Positions 9,017 through 17,643 are shown, counted from the first letter of the stretch. The stretch: DNA of 25,615 bases from Bacteroidetes bacterium UBA2322 (GCA_002345145.1 DDVC01000100.1:13048-38662); one strand, 5' to 3'. A program made the numbers and translations. Notes: generated from the sequence alone by a model not told the origin.

Positions 9017-12000
9017 TCACTCAATTGCCACCGATACGCTGCCGCCGCCTGCGTTCCACTGCACCTGAATGGTATTAGTGCCTTGTCCGCTCAAGATAGC
9101 GCCATTGGTAACCGTCCATTGGTAGTTGTTGCCGCCTATGGGGGCGGTGTAGGTTTGCAGGGCGGTATTGCAGCCTGTGGCAGCGCCACTAATAACCGGG
9201 GCTATGAGCGGTTTATTATCGAACGATAGGTTGTCTATGTACATATTGTTGCCGTAGCCGTTCAAGCACTGGATTTTTGCGGTAACATAATTGCCCGAAA
9301 ACGGGCGCAGGTCTATGCAAACATTGCGCCACTCGTTGCAGTTGGCAGGCACAAATGAGTCGTTCCTATACTTGTTGTTGGGTCCTGTGCCGGTGGTGGT
9401 GGTGCTTAGGTTTTCGCCGCCATCGGTAAATACGGTTTGGAATGTATTGCCGCAGTTGTTAGAAACCAGCACTTTGAGCGAGTCTATCCATGCGCCGCCA
9501 CCGTCTATATAAGGCGCATACGCCACACGGAAGGTAAGCGCCGGCGAGGGCGTAGCCGAAAGGTCAATATTGAGCGGAAACAGCAGCTCATCTATTTGCC
9601 CCGGATTGCCGTATTCGTAACAGTTTACCCTATATACTGTGCTGCCGTTATCGGGGCAGTTGGTAAGGGTAAATGGTGACCAAGTAATGCCGTTATCGGG
9701 GTTAATCAATTGAAGCGGACCCAATCCGGTGCCGGCTTCAAAATTGGTTTCGGCGGGCAGGTTATTGGTGTTAGCCGTAACGGTAATGAGGTTGGCAAGT
9801 GTTTTGGTACTGCTGCCGTAGGGGTTGGTAACGGTAAGGATAACACTGTAGGTGCCCGTAGCAGCATAACTCACCTTGGGGTTTCGCAGGGTAGAGGTGG
9901 CAGGCGAGCCGCCCGGAAATTCCCAGTACCAGCTTGCGCCGGCGTGGTGCAGCATAGAGTAGTCCTCAAACTGAAGCGTATCGCCCGGGCAGTCGGTAAA
10001 ACGTTTATTTACCATAGGCTGTGCCACAGGGGCAGAGGGTTCGTAAAAATCGCACTCCCAAATACCTTTGCCATAAGCGCCTAAGCGTATTTTACCCTCT
10101 TTGTAAAACGGGCGAAGTATATTGGCAGATATTTCGGCGGGTAGCCCATCTACATAGAACTGCCAGTCGGGCAGGGCGTTATTGCGGTAAAATATACTTC
10201 TGCCTGTGCCTAAATACACGCCGCCATCGGTGCCTCCTTGGTGCATAAGGGCTTGAATTGATTCATCGTTGAGGGTGGCGGTAGTCAGGTTAGTCCAGGT
10301 AGAGCCGCCGTTGTTGGAGCGGTAAATTTTTTGTCCGTTAGCGCCATCGGGCAGGGCGAGCCATAGTTGGTTGGCATCGGTAGCGCTCAGGCTAATGAGC
10401 AGGCGGCGTGCATAGCCGGGGGGCAGGGTTAGTTGTGTCCAGCTTACGCCGCCGTTGGTAGATTTCCAAAGGTAGCCGGCGCTCCAGTAATCGGCATTGC
10501 GTTGGGTAAGGTACATTACATTGGGGTTGCTGCGCGAAATTTCCAAATAATTGGTTTGGGCGTTGGTGTTTGTGCCAAAGGTGTAGAGCAGGGTAAAAGT
10601 TGAGCCGCCGTTGTCAGATTTCCAGAGTTTGTTTTCGTGTGTAACAAAAACCGTGTTGTAACAACGCGGGTCAAACTCCACCTCGCCCGATTCAGCAGCC
10701 CAGTAGCTCTCATTAGGATAAATGCCAAAGGGGATAGCCGTTACGGCTCCTTCAAAATTATTGGGTATGCGTTTGCCCCCGATGTCGGAAAAATAAGTAT
10801 TGCGGTTTTCGCCCGGGTTTACGTAGCCGGTAGGCGCTTCGCCGCCGCCCAGCCCTAAGTAGTTGCCAAACGGATAGGTTTGATACCAAGCGGTATTACC
10901 ATTGTGATACCTGCCACCTACCAAAATATCTTCATTCCAGCCCGATGAAAAGCCCCAAAAATCGGAGCCGGTAATGCCGTTGTTACGGGCTTCGTGGTTG
11001 GCAACAAAATCGGTGCTGTAATTTATACCTCCGTCCGACATAAACCAAACCTCATTGCCATTAATTTCTATTTCCTGAATATCGGGGTGAATATAATTGT
11101 TGGGCGACCCTTGATAACCGCCTAACGGGGTAAAGGTAACCGCGCCGTTTTCGGATTTCCAGAGGCTCAAAAACCCGATGAGCAAATGGTTGGCATTAGT
11201 ATGCGAGGCGGCAATGCCTAAGTTGTAGTAGCCTTGGTGAAACCCTGTGCCATCGGGGTTAATGCTGGCAAGGTTTGGGTGGCTGGCGGAGTAGGGTCCG
11301 CCGGCGGGCGGGTTGGGCAGTGTCCATGTATCACCGGCATCAGAGCTTCGGTAAATACCTATGTAGCCGTTGTCGCCGTTTTTGGCTTGCCCTATGAGTA
11401 CGGTATAAATGCGGTTAGGGTCGGCAGGAGTAACGGTCATGCGTGCGCCGCCGTCTTCGCGGTTAGGGTCGGTACTGTTGTACCAGCCGTTGGTAATTTG
11501 GGTAAACGAAGCGCCAAAATCGGTTGATTTAAAGAACTCGCAGCGTTTTTGTGGCGGGTTGCCTTTAAGGAGGTAAACAATGGCGGGGTTATCGGGCTTT
11601 ATTTCAATATCGTAACAAGGCTGCGCGTAAAGCGAAGTCCATATAGTTCCTCCGTCAGCCGTTCTAAACAGCCCTACTGATGTGGCAGCCAGTACCATAA
11701 GGGGGTTGGCGGGGTTAATGGAAAAATCATTTACCTCCATATTGGCAGCCGTGTAAACTTGTTGCCAATTGTTGCCGCCGTTTGTAGTAATAAAAATTCG
11801 GTTACCTGCTCCGGCATATACCACATCGGGATTTGTAGAGTGAATTTTAATGGCAGTAGGCGCACCCATTGGGGTATTGCGCGATACGCAAACCCAGTTA
11901 AGCCCTTTATCGGTAGATTTAAAAACCTCGCCCCCTTCGGTGCCGCAGTACAGAATGTTTGGGTTAGCGGCAGACTGGTCGAAACAATACACGTTTGCCT

Positions 12001-12460
12001 GCTCCGATTTTGGTCGCTGCATACTATTGTTATATACTTCAAAGGTTTCGTAGGGACCTATGCACTGCCATTCTTGCAGGCTGCTTCCGCCTCTGTACTG
12101 GCGTTGTTGCTCCATGGCAGCCATTCGTTGCAACCGGTCAGCTCGCTCTTGGTTAGGTGTAGGTTTTACCACATACCCCTGCGCATTGATATAGGGTTGT
12201 GCCGCCCTTCGCCATTTTTTGTAAAACTGCGTGTGGGTAGTTTTTTGAAACTTGTAGGTGCGGTAGTGTGCATAATATGCGCTGTCCACCTGCCACACAT
12301 TAGGGTTGGGGGCATACATCAATTGCGCCCAGTGGGGCAATGTTTCATTGCTGCCAAAAGATGGTTTTATCACTTTTTGGGCAAAAACCGATGCCGATGT
12401 TGCTAAAAACAGGGCTGCTAAAATAAGCCCGATGTGGGTTAAAAAACGAAGGGTGGACAT
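9017..12460 (-). CDS. Large secreted BNR-repeat beta-propeller protein with PKD domain, probably C-terminally truncated
   Basis: A 1147-residue exported protein. The signal peptide is 1-28 (ending SVFAQ). Residues about 38-100 are an N-terminal segment (LPHWAQLMYAPNPN, THTQFYKKWRRA) of a type seen in secreted Bacteroidota proteins. About 155-800 is a sortilin/BNR-like propeller with at least eight Asp-box-like motifs, such as STDKGLNW, TTNGGNNW, TADGGTIW, SSDAGDTW, KSDNGGSTF, KSTNGGVSW and SNNGGSTW. A PKD domain follows (about 822-895, WYWEFPGGSP, TGTYSVILTVTN), then a jelly-roll/MAM-like domain (about 903-1080), then a PKD-like domain that begins at about 1087 and stops at 1147 in SVSVAIE, before its last strand. 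No sorting domain is present, although proteins of this build normally carry one. Its function is likely binding or hydrolysis at the surface; no catalytic site was recognised. Confidence 0.88.
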   Translation of the reverse strand: MSTLRFLTHIGLILAALFLATSASVFAQKVIKPSFGSNETLPHWAQLMYAPNPNVWQVDSAYYAHYRTYKFQKTTHTQFYKKWRRAAQPYINAQGYVVKPTPNQERADRLQRMAAMEQQRQYRGGSSLQEWQCIGPYETFEVYNNSMQRPKSEQANVYCFDQSAANPNILYCGTEGGEVFKSTDKGLNWVCVSRNTPMGAPTAIKIHSTNPDVVYAGAGNRIFITTNGGNNWQQVYTAANMEVNDFSINPANPLMVLAATSVGLFRTADGGTIWTSLYAQPCYDIEIKPDNPAIVYLLKGNPPQKRCEFFKSTDFGASFTQITNGWYNSTDPNREDGGARMTVTPADPNRIYTVLIGQAKNGDNGYIGIYRSSDAGDTWTLPNPPAGGPYSASHPNLASINPDGTGFHQGYYNLGIAASHTNANHLLIGFLSLWKSENGAVTFTPLGGYQGSPNNYIHPDIQEIEINGNEVWFMSDGGINYSTDFVANHEARNNGITGSDFWGFSSGWNEDILVGGRYHNGNTAWYQTYPFGNYLGLGGGEAPTGYVNPGENRNTYFSDIGGKRIPNNFEGAVTAIPFGIYPNESYWAAESGEVEFDPRCYNTVFVTHENKLWKSDNGGSTFTLLYTFGTNTNAQTNYLEISRSNPNVMYLTQRNADYWSAGYLWKSTNGGVSWTQLTLPPGYARRLLISLSATDANQLWLALPDGANGQKIYRSNNGGSTWTNLTTATLNDESIQALMHQGGTDGGVYLGTGRSIFYRNNALPDWQFYVDGLPAEISANILRPFYKEGKIRLGAYGKGIWECDFYEPSAPVAQPMVNKRFTDCPGDTLQFEDYSMLHHAGASWYWEFPGGSPATSTLRNPKVSYAATGTYSVILTVTNPYGSSTKTLANLITVTANTNNLPAETNFEAGTGLGPLQLINPDNGITWSPFTLTNCPDNGSTVYRVNCYEYGNPGQIDELLFPLNIDLSATPSPALTFRVAYAPYIDGGGAWIDSLKVLVSNNCGNTFQTVFTDGGENLSTTTTGTGPNNKYRNDSFVPANCNEWRNVCIDLRPFSGNYVTAKIQCLNGYGNNMYIDNLSFDNKPLIAPVISGAATGCNTALQTYTAPIGGNNYQWTVTNGAILSGQGTNTIQVQWNAGGGSVSVAIE

Positions 12461-12468
12461 GGGGAGAA

Positions 12469-12612
12469 AGTGAAAAGTGGAGAGTGAAAAATTGCGAGTT
12501 ATGAGTAGTAGTGAATTACGAGTTAAGGGTTATGAGTTGTGAAATAGCGTTATGAATTACGAGTTACGAGTTACGAATTCCTACTACCTCTACTAAATAC
12601 CCACTTTTCACT
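12469..12612. repeat. Intergenic repeat with 12-bp inverted ends and ACGAGTTA-type core
   Basis: AGTGAAAAGTGG at 12469-12480 and its exact reverse complement CCACTTTTCACT at 12601-12612 bracket 120 bases. The core repeats words such as GAATTACGAGTTA, GTTATGAGTTGTGAA and GAGTTACGAATTC. Similar words recur at 24.2 kb. It fills the gap between two leftward genes. No coding sequence is present. Confidence 0.55.
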
Positions 12613-12617
12613 ACCCA

Positions 12618-13811
12618 CTACCCCAACAACGCCAGAGCTTCTTTCATACGGCGGCAGGCTTCTTTAATGTTTTCTTCTGAGGTGGCATAAGAAATTCTGA
12701 TGCACTTATCATCGCCAAAAGCCATGCCGTTTACCGTAGAAACGTGCGCTTTATTAAGGAGGTACATACTAAGGTCGTCCACGTTTTGGATAGTGGTTTC
12801 GCCGTCTGTTTTACCTAAGTAATAACTAACATCGGGAAAAACATAAAAAGCGCCATCGGGCACATCGGTAATAAATCCGGGAATATCATTGAGCAGTTCC
12901 AAAATCAAATCGCGGCGTTTTTTAAAAGCATCACGCATGGCGTAGGTTGGCGTTAAATCGCCCAAAAGTGCGGCAATAGCGGCACGCTGGGTAATAGAGC
13001 AGGTGGCAGAGGTAAACTGACCCTGCATTTTATCGCAGGCTTTGGCTATGGGTAGCGGAGCGGCAATATAACCAAGTCGCCAGCCGGTCATGGCAAACCC
13101 TTTTGATAAGCCGTTTACCGTAATAACACGGTCTTTAATAAAATCAAACTGGGCTAAACTTTCATGTTTACCCACGTAGTTAATGTATTCGTAAATTTCA
13201 TCGGCTACTACATAAAGGTTATCGTGTTGGGCAATCACCGTTGCCAGGGCTTGCAGTTCTTCTTTGCTGTAAACTGCTCCGGTAGGGTTGCAGGGCGACG
13301 AAAAAATGATGAGTTTGGTATGTGGCTTAATGGCTTGGGCAAGTTGCTGCGGAGTAATTTTAAAGCCGTTTGCTAAGGTTGCTTTTACCTCAGTGGCAAT
13401 GCCCTCGGCAAGTTCTACCTGTGCGGCATAACTTACCCAGTATGGGCTGGGCAGCAAAACTTCCTCGCCCGGATTAACCAAACACAGCACCACATTGGCA
13501 ATAGATTGTTTTGCGCCGGTAGAAATCACAATTTGCTCAGGCGTGTAATCTAAGCCGTTATCTCTCTTTAATTTTTGAACAATAGCCTGCCTTACATCTA
13601 AATAACCCGATACCGGCGTGTAATGTGAGTAATTATCGTCAATGGCTTGTTTTGCAGCGGCTTTAATATGGTGGGGTGTATCAAAATCGGGCTCGCCCAA
13701 ACTAAGATTGATAACCTTAATGCCTTTACTTTGCAACTGGCGCGCCAAAGCCGCCATTTTTAGGGTGTCTGATTCATTTAAATTGACAATACGGTCTGAA
13801 AGTTTTACCAT
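12618..13811 (-). CDS. PLP-dependent class I aminotransferase (aspartate/prephenate type)
   Basis: A 397-residue cytoplasmic enzyme that exchanges amino groups between an amino acid and a 2-oxo acid. I chose the ATG at 13811 (MVKLSDRIVNLNESDTLKM) because it matches the usual start of subgroup I-gamma aspartate aminotransferases; the frame extends to 13931 but the extra 40 residues are unlike the family. Motifs: NLSLGEPDFDTP, STGAKQSIANVVL, PSPYWVSYAAQ, SSPCNPTGAVYS (cofactor and substrate Asn), VVADEIYEYI (PLP-ring Asp), NGLSKGFAMTGWRLGY (Schiff-base Lys) and CIRISYATS (carboxylate-binding Arg). It could use aspartate, prephenate or both. It is divergent from accD. Confidence 0.93.
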   Translation of the reverse strand: MVKLSDRIVNLNESDTLKMAALARQLQSKGIKVINLSLGEPDFDTPHHIKAAAKQAIDDNYSHYTPVSGYLDVRQAIVQKLKRDNGLDYTPEQIVISTGAKQSIANVVLCLVNPGEEVLLPSPYWVSYAAQVELAEGIATEVKATLANGFKITPQQLAQAIKPHTKLIIFSSPCNPTGAVYSKEELQALATVIAQHDNLYVVADEIYEYINYVGKHESLAQFDFIKDRVITVNGLSKGFAMTGWRLGYIAAPLPIAKACDKMQGQFTSATCSITQRAAIAALLGDLTPTYAMRDAFKKRRDLILELLNDIPGFITDVPDGAFYVFPDVSYYLGKTDGETTIQNVDDLSMYLLNKAHVSTVNGMAFGDDKCIRISYATSEENIKEACRRMKEALALLG

Positions 13812-13867
13812 AACTGTTTTAGGGTAGATGAAAAAATGGCAAACTGCCTGTTTTTTATTTGAGGGCG

Positions 13868-13875
13868 CAAAAATA
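13868..13875 (-). promoter_or_regulatory. Candidate -7 box of the aminotransferase gene
   Basis: Read on the minus strand this is TATTTTTG, matching TAnnTTTG, about 57 bases before the chosen start at 13811. No TTTG box is found at the expected -33 spacing. Its place upstream of 13811 and inside the longer open frame supports the shorter start. Confidence 0.3.
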
Positions 13876-14033
13876 CAAAACGAACACATTTTGCCCGAAT
13901 TTCTGCACTTGTTTCTTTGCTTGTGCTGCAAAGTTGGTGCGTTGTAAATTTATCGGGCAACTTTGATTGGCAATTTCGGGTTATTGGTTTACCTTCGTTC
14001 TTTGAACTCCTAATAACTTTCATCTTACCTATT

Positions 14034-14876
14034 ATGAACTGGTTTCAACGCAACATTAAAGGTATTTTTACCAAAACTACCGAAAAACGCGAAGCGCCCG
14101 ATGGCGTATGGCACCGGTGCGACAACTGCAAAGTTACCCTGCCCGCACGCGAACACCGCCTTAACCTGTTTGTTTGTTCTAATTGTGATTACCACGACCG
14201 TATTGACTCGGAAACTTACTTCCAAATTTTGTTTGACCAAAAACAGTACGAAAAACTGTTTGTCAACCTGAAACCGGTGGATATGCTGGGTTTTGTGGAC
14301 ACCAAAACCTACGAATCGAGACTGAAACAAACCCAAAAACAAACGGGTTTAAACGATTCTATGCAGGTGGCAGTGGGTAAAAACGAGGGTAGCCCCATGG
14401 TGGTGGCTTGTATGGATTTTAAGTTTATAGGCGGCTCAATGGGTTCTGTGGTGGGCGAAAAAATAGCTCGCGCCATAGATTACTGCATCACCCACAAAAT
14501 GCCGTTGGTTATTATATCCAAATCGGGCGGGGCGCGCATGATGGAGTCTGCCTTTTCGCTCATGCAGATGGCTAAAACCTCAGCAAAACTTACCCAACTT
14601 GCCGATGCCGGTTTGCCTTTTATTTCCTTACTTACCGACCCCACCACCGGTGGCGTTACCGCTTCTTTTGCCATGCTGGGCGATATTCATATTGCCGAAC
14701 CCCGAGCGCTTATAGGATTTGCCGGACCAAGGGTTATTAAAGAAACAATAAAAAAAGATTTGCCCGATAATTTTCAAACATCGGAGTTCCTTTTAGAGCA
14801 TGGATTTATTGACCTTATTGTTCACCGAAAAGACCTTAAATCTAAACTTGCCGAGCTGTTGGGTTACTTAAAATGA
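14034..14876 (+). CDS. accD: Acetyl-CoA carboxylase carboxyltransferase, beta subunit
   Basis: A 280-residue protein that, with AccA, moves the carboxyl group from biotin-BCCP to acetyl-CoA, giving malonyl-CoA for fatty-acid synthesis. The N-terminal zinc ribbon has Cys29, Cys32, Cys48 and Cys51 (CDNC then CSNC). The crotonase-fold core shows GGSMGSVVGEKIARAID, KSGGARMMES and TDPTTGGVTASFAMLGDIHIAEPRALIGFAGPRVI. I chose the ATG at 14034 (MNWFQRN) as in AccD homologues; the frame is open to 13917 but the added 39 residues are hydrophobic and unrelated. A hypothetical gene follows after 56 bases on the same strand. Neither accA nor accBC is near. Confidence 0.96.
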   Translation: MNWFQRNIKGIFTKTTEKREAPDGVWHRCDNCKVTLPAREHRLNLFVCSNCDYHDRIDSETYFQILFDQKQYEKLFVNLKPVDMLGFVDTKTYESRLKQTQKQTGLNDSMQVAVGKNEGSPMVVACMDFKFIGGSMGSVVGEKIARAIDYCITHKMPLVIISKSGGARMMESAFSLMQMAKTSAKLTQLADAGLPFISLLTDPTTGGVTASFAMLGDIHIAEPRALIGFAGPRVIKETIKKDLPDNFQTSEFLLEHGFIDLIVHRKDLKSKLAELLGYLK

Positions 14877-14932
14877 CCGTTTCTCCGCCCATTTAAGGCT
14901 TAACCCTGCTAAATGCGTTTTAATTTACCTGC

Positions 14933-15394
14933 ATGGCGCTGAATTTTATACAAATAGATATAATTGCCTTTTTTTACCTGCTACTGGCAGTGGCAGTGTT
15001 TATTTTTTACCTTTATTATAAAGGAAAGGGTAAGCGCCCCACCATAGCCGAAGAAGTAGCATGGGAAGAAATGACCATTGAGCAAGCTCTTAATGAGTAC
15101 AACCCCGCCACTGCCGCAGCTATGCCGCAACTTAGTAGTGTAGAGCCGCTTCCGCCACCTCCACCGCCGCCGGTGGTAGCTGCCTCGCCGCCGCTGCCCG
15201 CCCCCGAGCCCGTACCAGAACCAACACCCGAACCGGAAATACGAAGCAGAGCTATGCCTAAACTAAACACGCCGGCAGCCTATAAGCGCCCTTTGCAACG
15301 CCGTATCCGCAAGGCGGCAGATTTGCAACAGCCCTTTGTTTTTAATCCCCGCGATGCCATTTTGTATGAGATAATCTGGAAGCGAAAGTATTAA
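14933..15394 (+). CDS. Small membrane-anchored proline-rich protein of unknown function
   Basis: A 153-residue protein. One N-terminal transmembrane helix (about 9-29, IIAFFYLLLAVAVFIFYLYY) is followed by a basic KGKGKR stop-transfer. The middle (about 70-105) is a proline-rich spacer with PPPPPPP, then alternating Pro-Glu (EPVPEPTPEPE). The C-terminus is basic and ends FNPRDAILYEIIWKRKY. A short C-terminal motif of this shape (F-x-P/L-R/K-x-A-x-x-Y-x-E-I-x-x-x-x-Y) closes many small Bacteroidota proteins of unknown role, which suggests a docking peptide; that is inference. It probably shares a transcript with accD and converges with ppa 20 bases downstream. Confidence 0.75.
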   Translation: MALNFIQIDIIAFFYLLLAVAVFIFYLYYKGKGKRPTIAEEVAWEEMTIEQALNEYNPATAAAMPQLSSVEPLPPPPPPPVVAASPPLPAPEPVPEPTPEPEIRSRAMPKLNTPAAYKRPLQRRIRKAADLQQPFVFNPRDAILYEIIWKRKY

Positions 15395-15414
15395 ACAGGA
15401 GAGATTGATGTTAC

Positions 15415-15966
15415 TTACCCTTCGGTATTGCCAAAATACCGGTTATACATAACAAAACTGTCGTTTAAAATTTGGAGAGCCAGTTCTTTGCTTAAAAAAT
15501 CCTCTACCACTACGGTGCGTTTTTCCAATTTTTTATAGTCCTCAAAAAAATTCCGCAACTCCCCAATGAAATGCTGCGGCAGTTCGGCAATATCGTTAAT
15601 GTGGCTCACGCTTGGGTCATTGGCACAAACGGCTATAATTTTATCATCGGCTTCGTTGTTGTCTAACATGCGCATAACGCCTATAACCTTAGCCGGCACC
15701 AAGCACAGCGGCACAAAATCTATTTGCGAAAGTACCAAAATATCTAACGGGTCTTTGTCTTCGCAGTAGCTTTGCGGAATAAAGCCATAGTTGGCAGGGT
15801 AATATACAGAGGAGTACAAAACGCGGTCTAACCTAAGCAGTCCACTTTCTTTGTCTAATTCATACTTGGCGCGGGTGCCTTTCGGAATTTCTACAATTCC
15901 TTTAATAACATCGGGCACATTGGTTAATGGCGAAACATGGTGCCATGGGTGGAAATTTTGTTTCAT
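15415..15966 (-). CDS. ppa: Inorganic pyrophosphatase, family I
   Basis: A 183-residue soluble enzyme that hydrolyses pyrophosphate to two phosphates and so pulls biosynthetic reactions forward. The family I signature is EDKDPLDILVL, with metal-binding Asp70, Asp72 and Asp75. Other marks are IVEIPKGTRAKYELDKESG (24-42), YYPANYGFIPQ (55-65) and DNNEADDKIIAV. The length is typical of bacterial family I enzymes. It starts 36 bases after the stop of the GHMP kinase gene on the same strand, so the two are likely cotranscribed. Confidence 0.95.
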   Translation of the reverse strand: MKQNFHPWHHVSPLTNVPDVIKGIVEIPKGTRAKYELDKESGLLRLDRVLYSSVYYPANYGFIPQSYCEDKDPLDILVLSQIDFVPLCLVPAKVIGVMRMLDNNEADDKIIAVCANDPSVSHINDIAELPQHFIGELRNFFEDYKKLEKRTVVVEDFLSKELALQILNDSFVMYNRYFGNTEG

Positions 15967-16002
15967 TGTACTAAGTTTATGTTTTGAATTGAAGTTAACC
16001 GG

Positions 16003-16950
16003 TTACCATTCTAACCATTGCACTTTGTTTTTACCCAGCAGTTGTTCCGTTGCATGGGGGTGTAGCGAAAAGCCCAGCATAAACCCGCCGCCCCCGGCGC
16101 CGCAAAGTTTAAGATAATACTGCCCGGTGTGCAAACCCTGCTGCCACAGCGGTATAACCGCATCGGGAATCATAGGCAAAAAATGCTCCAACTGAAATAA
16201 CGATAAACGCTCAAAATTGGTAACCAAATCTTGTGCCTTACCCTCAAAAAGTGCGGTAATACAGTTATTATTAAACAAATTGAGTTGCAATTGGCAAAGC
16301 TCTTTAAAATGGGCATCTTGTGTTTTACTTACAAAAAGCGGCACCAAGTGGGCATGGGCGGGTCGGGGGCTGCCCGTATCATACAAAAAAAGCCGAAAGG
16401 GTTGCTCCTTAATAGTTGCAAGGTAAGCGGTTTCCATTTGGGTATTGCTGCTAATAAGAAGCGGCTGTTTTAAATAACATACCAAGGGGTCAATGCCCGA
16501 ACTTGCGCCGTGAAAAAAAGCCTCCATTTGGGCAAAGATACTGCGCAATTGGGGCAAATTATGCCCCGAAAAGGTGTGCTCGTAAACAATAGGTTGGTGG
16601 GCATAAGATTGGTAAACAGCCGCGCACAAAGAGCCCGAACTGCCTAACCCATAACCTGCCGGAATGGTAGCATTAAAATATAAACCCGATGCAACATGCG
16701 CCTCAAAAAGCGGAAAATTGAAGTTGCACAACAAAGCATTATCGGCTTGGAGCTGTTGCAGGTAGTCTTTAAGCTCCCGAATACGGTCGTTAGATTCCCT
16801 TATTCCTTGGCTTTGGCGCATTACGGCAGGCGTAGCAATACCCAGCGTGCCGCCATACAAAGGCAGCGGAACAGCTAACCCCCGCCCGCCAATAACAATG
16901 CTGTACTCGCCAAAAAGCAGCAACTTAGCCGGAAAAAAAGGGCTATTCAA
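16003..16950 (-). CDS. GHMP-family kinase, mevalonate-kinase-like
   Basis: A 315-residue ATP-dependent small-molecule kinase. The N-terminus AKLLLFGEYSIVIGGRGLAVPL is the substrate-binding start of the GHMP fold. The ATP loop PAGYGLGSSGSLCAAV lies at 97-112, GASSGIDPLV at 148-157 supplies the Asp154 expected as catalytic base in mevalonate kinases, and KLCGAGGGGFML is the third motif. This combination fits mevalonate kinase, the first kinase of the mevalonate route to isoprenoids, but galactokinase or other sugar-type members of the superfamily cannot be ruled out without other pathway genes, none of which is in the window. ppa follows in the same direction, and a candidate promoter lies just upstream. 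Confidence 0.82.
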   Translation of the reverse strand: MNSPFFPAKLLLFGEYSIVIGGRGLAVPLPLYGGTLGIATPAVMRQSQGIRESNDRIRELKDYLQQLQADNALLCNFNFPLFEAHVASGLYFNATIPAGYGLGSSGSLCAAVYQSYAHQPIVYEHTFSGHNLPQLRSIFAQMEAFFHGASSGIDPLVCYLKQPLLISSNTQMETAYLATIKEQPFRLFLYDTGSPRPAHAHLVPLFVSKTQDAHFKELCQLQLNLFNNNCITALFEGKAQDLVTNFERLSLFQLEHFLPMIPDAVIPLWQQGLHTGQYYLKLCGAGGGGFMLGFSLHPHATEQLLGKNKVQWLEW

Positions 16951-16986
16951 AACAATAAAGTAGGTTTAAACATTAAAGCAACGGGG

Positions 16987-17014
16987 CAAAGTTAGCCCGA
17001 TGTGCCTTACCAAG
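16987..17014 (-). promoter_or_regulatory. Candidate promoter of the GHMP kinase - ppa pair
   Basis: On the minus strand, TAACTTTG (16994-16987) matches the TAnnTTTG -7 box and lies 37 bases before the kinase start. CTTG (17014-17011) is a poor -33 box at a slightly short spacing of 16. Confidence 0.4.
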
Positions 17015-17130
17015 GTTGCCGGTTGGCGATTATTTATACCTTGCAGTGGCAATTTTTTGTGCCTTTTTAGCTTGCTTATGCCATAAAAACGTTTTCTTTG
17101 CAGTACTATATCGGGTAATAAAAAAAAGTT

Positions 17131-17643
17131 ATGAAAAAATTGTATGCAATTGCAGCGTTCATAACATGGTGTTTTTGTGCAGTGAGTAGGTTATGGGGCG
17201 TCAATCCGCAAAATATAACCCTTCATCCGGCAATAATGGCTACTAAGGCAGCCACCTGTGCCGATAGCACATCAGTAGGTAGTAGCAAGGTTATGGTGTG
17301 CATCAGCGCTATCCATGTTTTGAATATTCGGTTTCCGAAAATACCGCTTATTGATTTTTGGCATGTATGCCTTACCATGCCCGATGGCAGTTGCTTAGGG
17401 TTTTACCCCCAAGAACAAGCGTTTGGAGCGCTGGTAAAAGCTACGGTGGCAAGGGTAAAAGGTTGGTTTACCGTAGGCGAGCCCGAAAAATGCTTTACTA
17501 CCAACTACAATGCAGAAACGGTTAAAACAGCCATTACCCATACCCAAAACCGATATAAACACTACAACCTGTTTTTTAAAAATTGCCAGCATTTTGTAAA
17601 TGATGTGCTGACCGAGTGCGAAAAATTGACAAAGAAACAGTAA
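17131..17643 (+). CDS. Exported protein with LRAT/NlpC-P60-like NCQHF motif
   Basis: A 170-residue protein with an N-terminal signal peptide (MKKLYAIAAFITWCFCAVSRLWG, cut near 23). The mature part has LIDFWHVCLTMPDGS with His78 and, near the end, YNLFFKNCQHFVNDVL with Cys152 and His154. An early His on a strand and a late NC[EQ]HF helix is the layout of circularly permuted papain-fold proteins such as the LRAT family (NCEHFV) and NlpC/P60 relatives, so a cysteine hydrolase or acyltransferase is possible. Substrate and activity are unknown. It stands alone, between the GHMP kinase and the decayed restriction locus. TTTCTTTG at 17093-17100 is a weak -7 box. Confidence 0.7.
   Translation: MKKLYAIAAFITWCFCAVSRLWGVNPQNITLHPAIMATKAATCADSTSVGSSKVMVCISAIHVLNIRFPKIPLIDFWHVCLTMPDGSCLGFYPQEQAFGALVKATVARVKGWFTVGEPEKCFTTNYNAETVKTAITHTQNRYKHYNLFFKNCQHFVNDVLTECEKLTKKQ

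Noticed and set aside
8933..9229. 98-residue plus-strand frame across the end of the BNR gene
   Set aside because: Most of it is antisense to the well-supported BNR coding sequence.
13812..13931. Longer N-terminus of the aminotransferase
   Set aside because: Residues before MVKLSDR are Cys/Phe-rich and unlike the family, and a -7 box lies inside this stretch.
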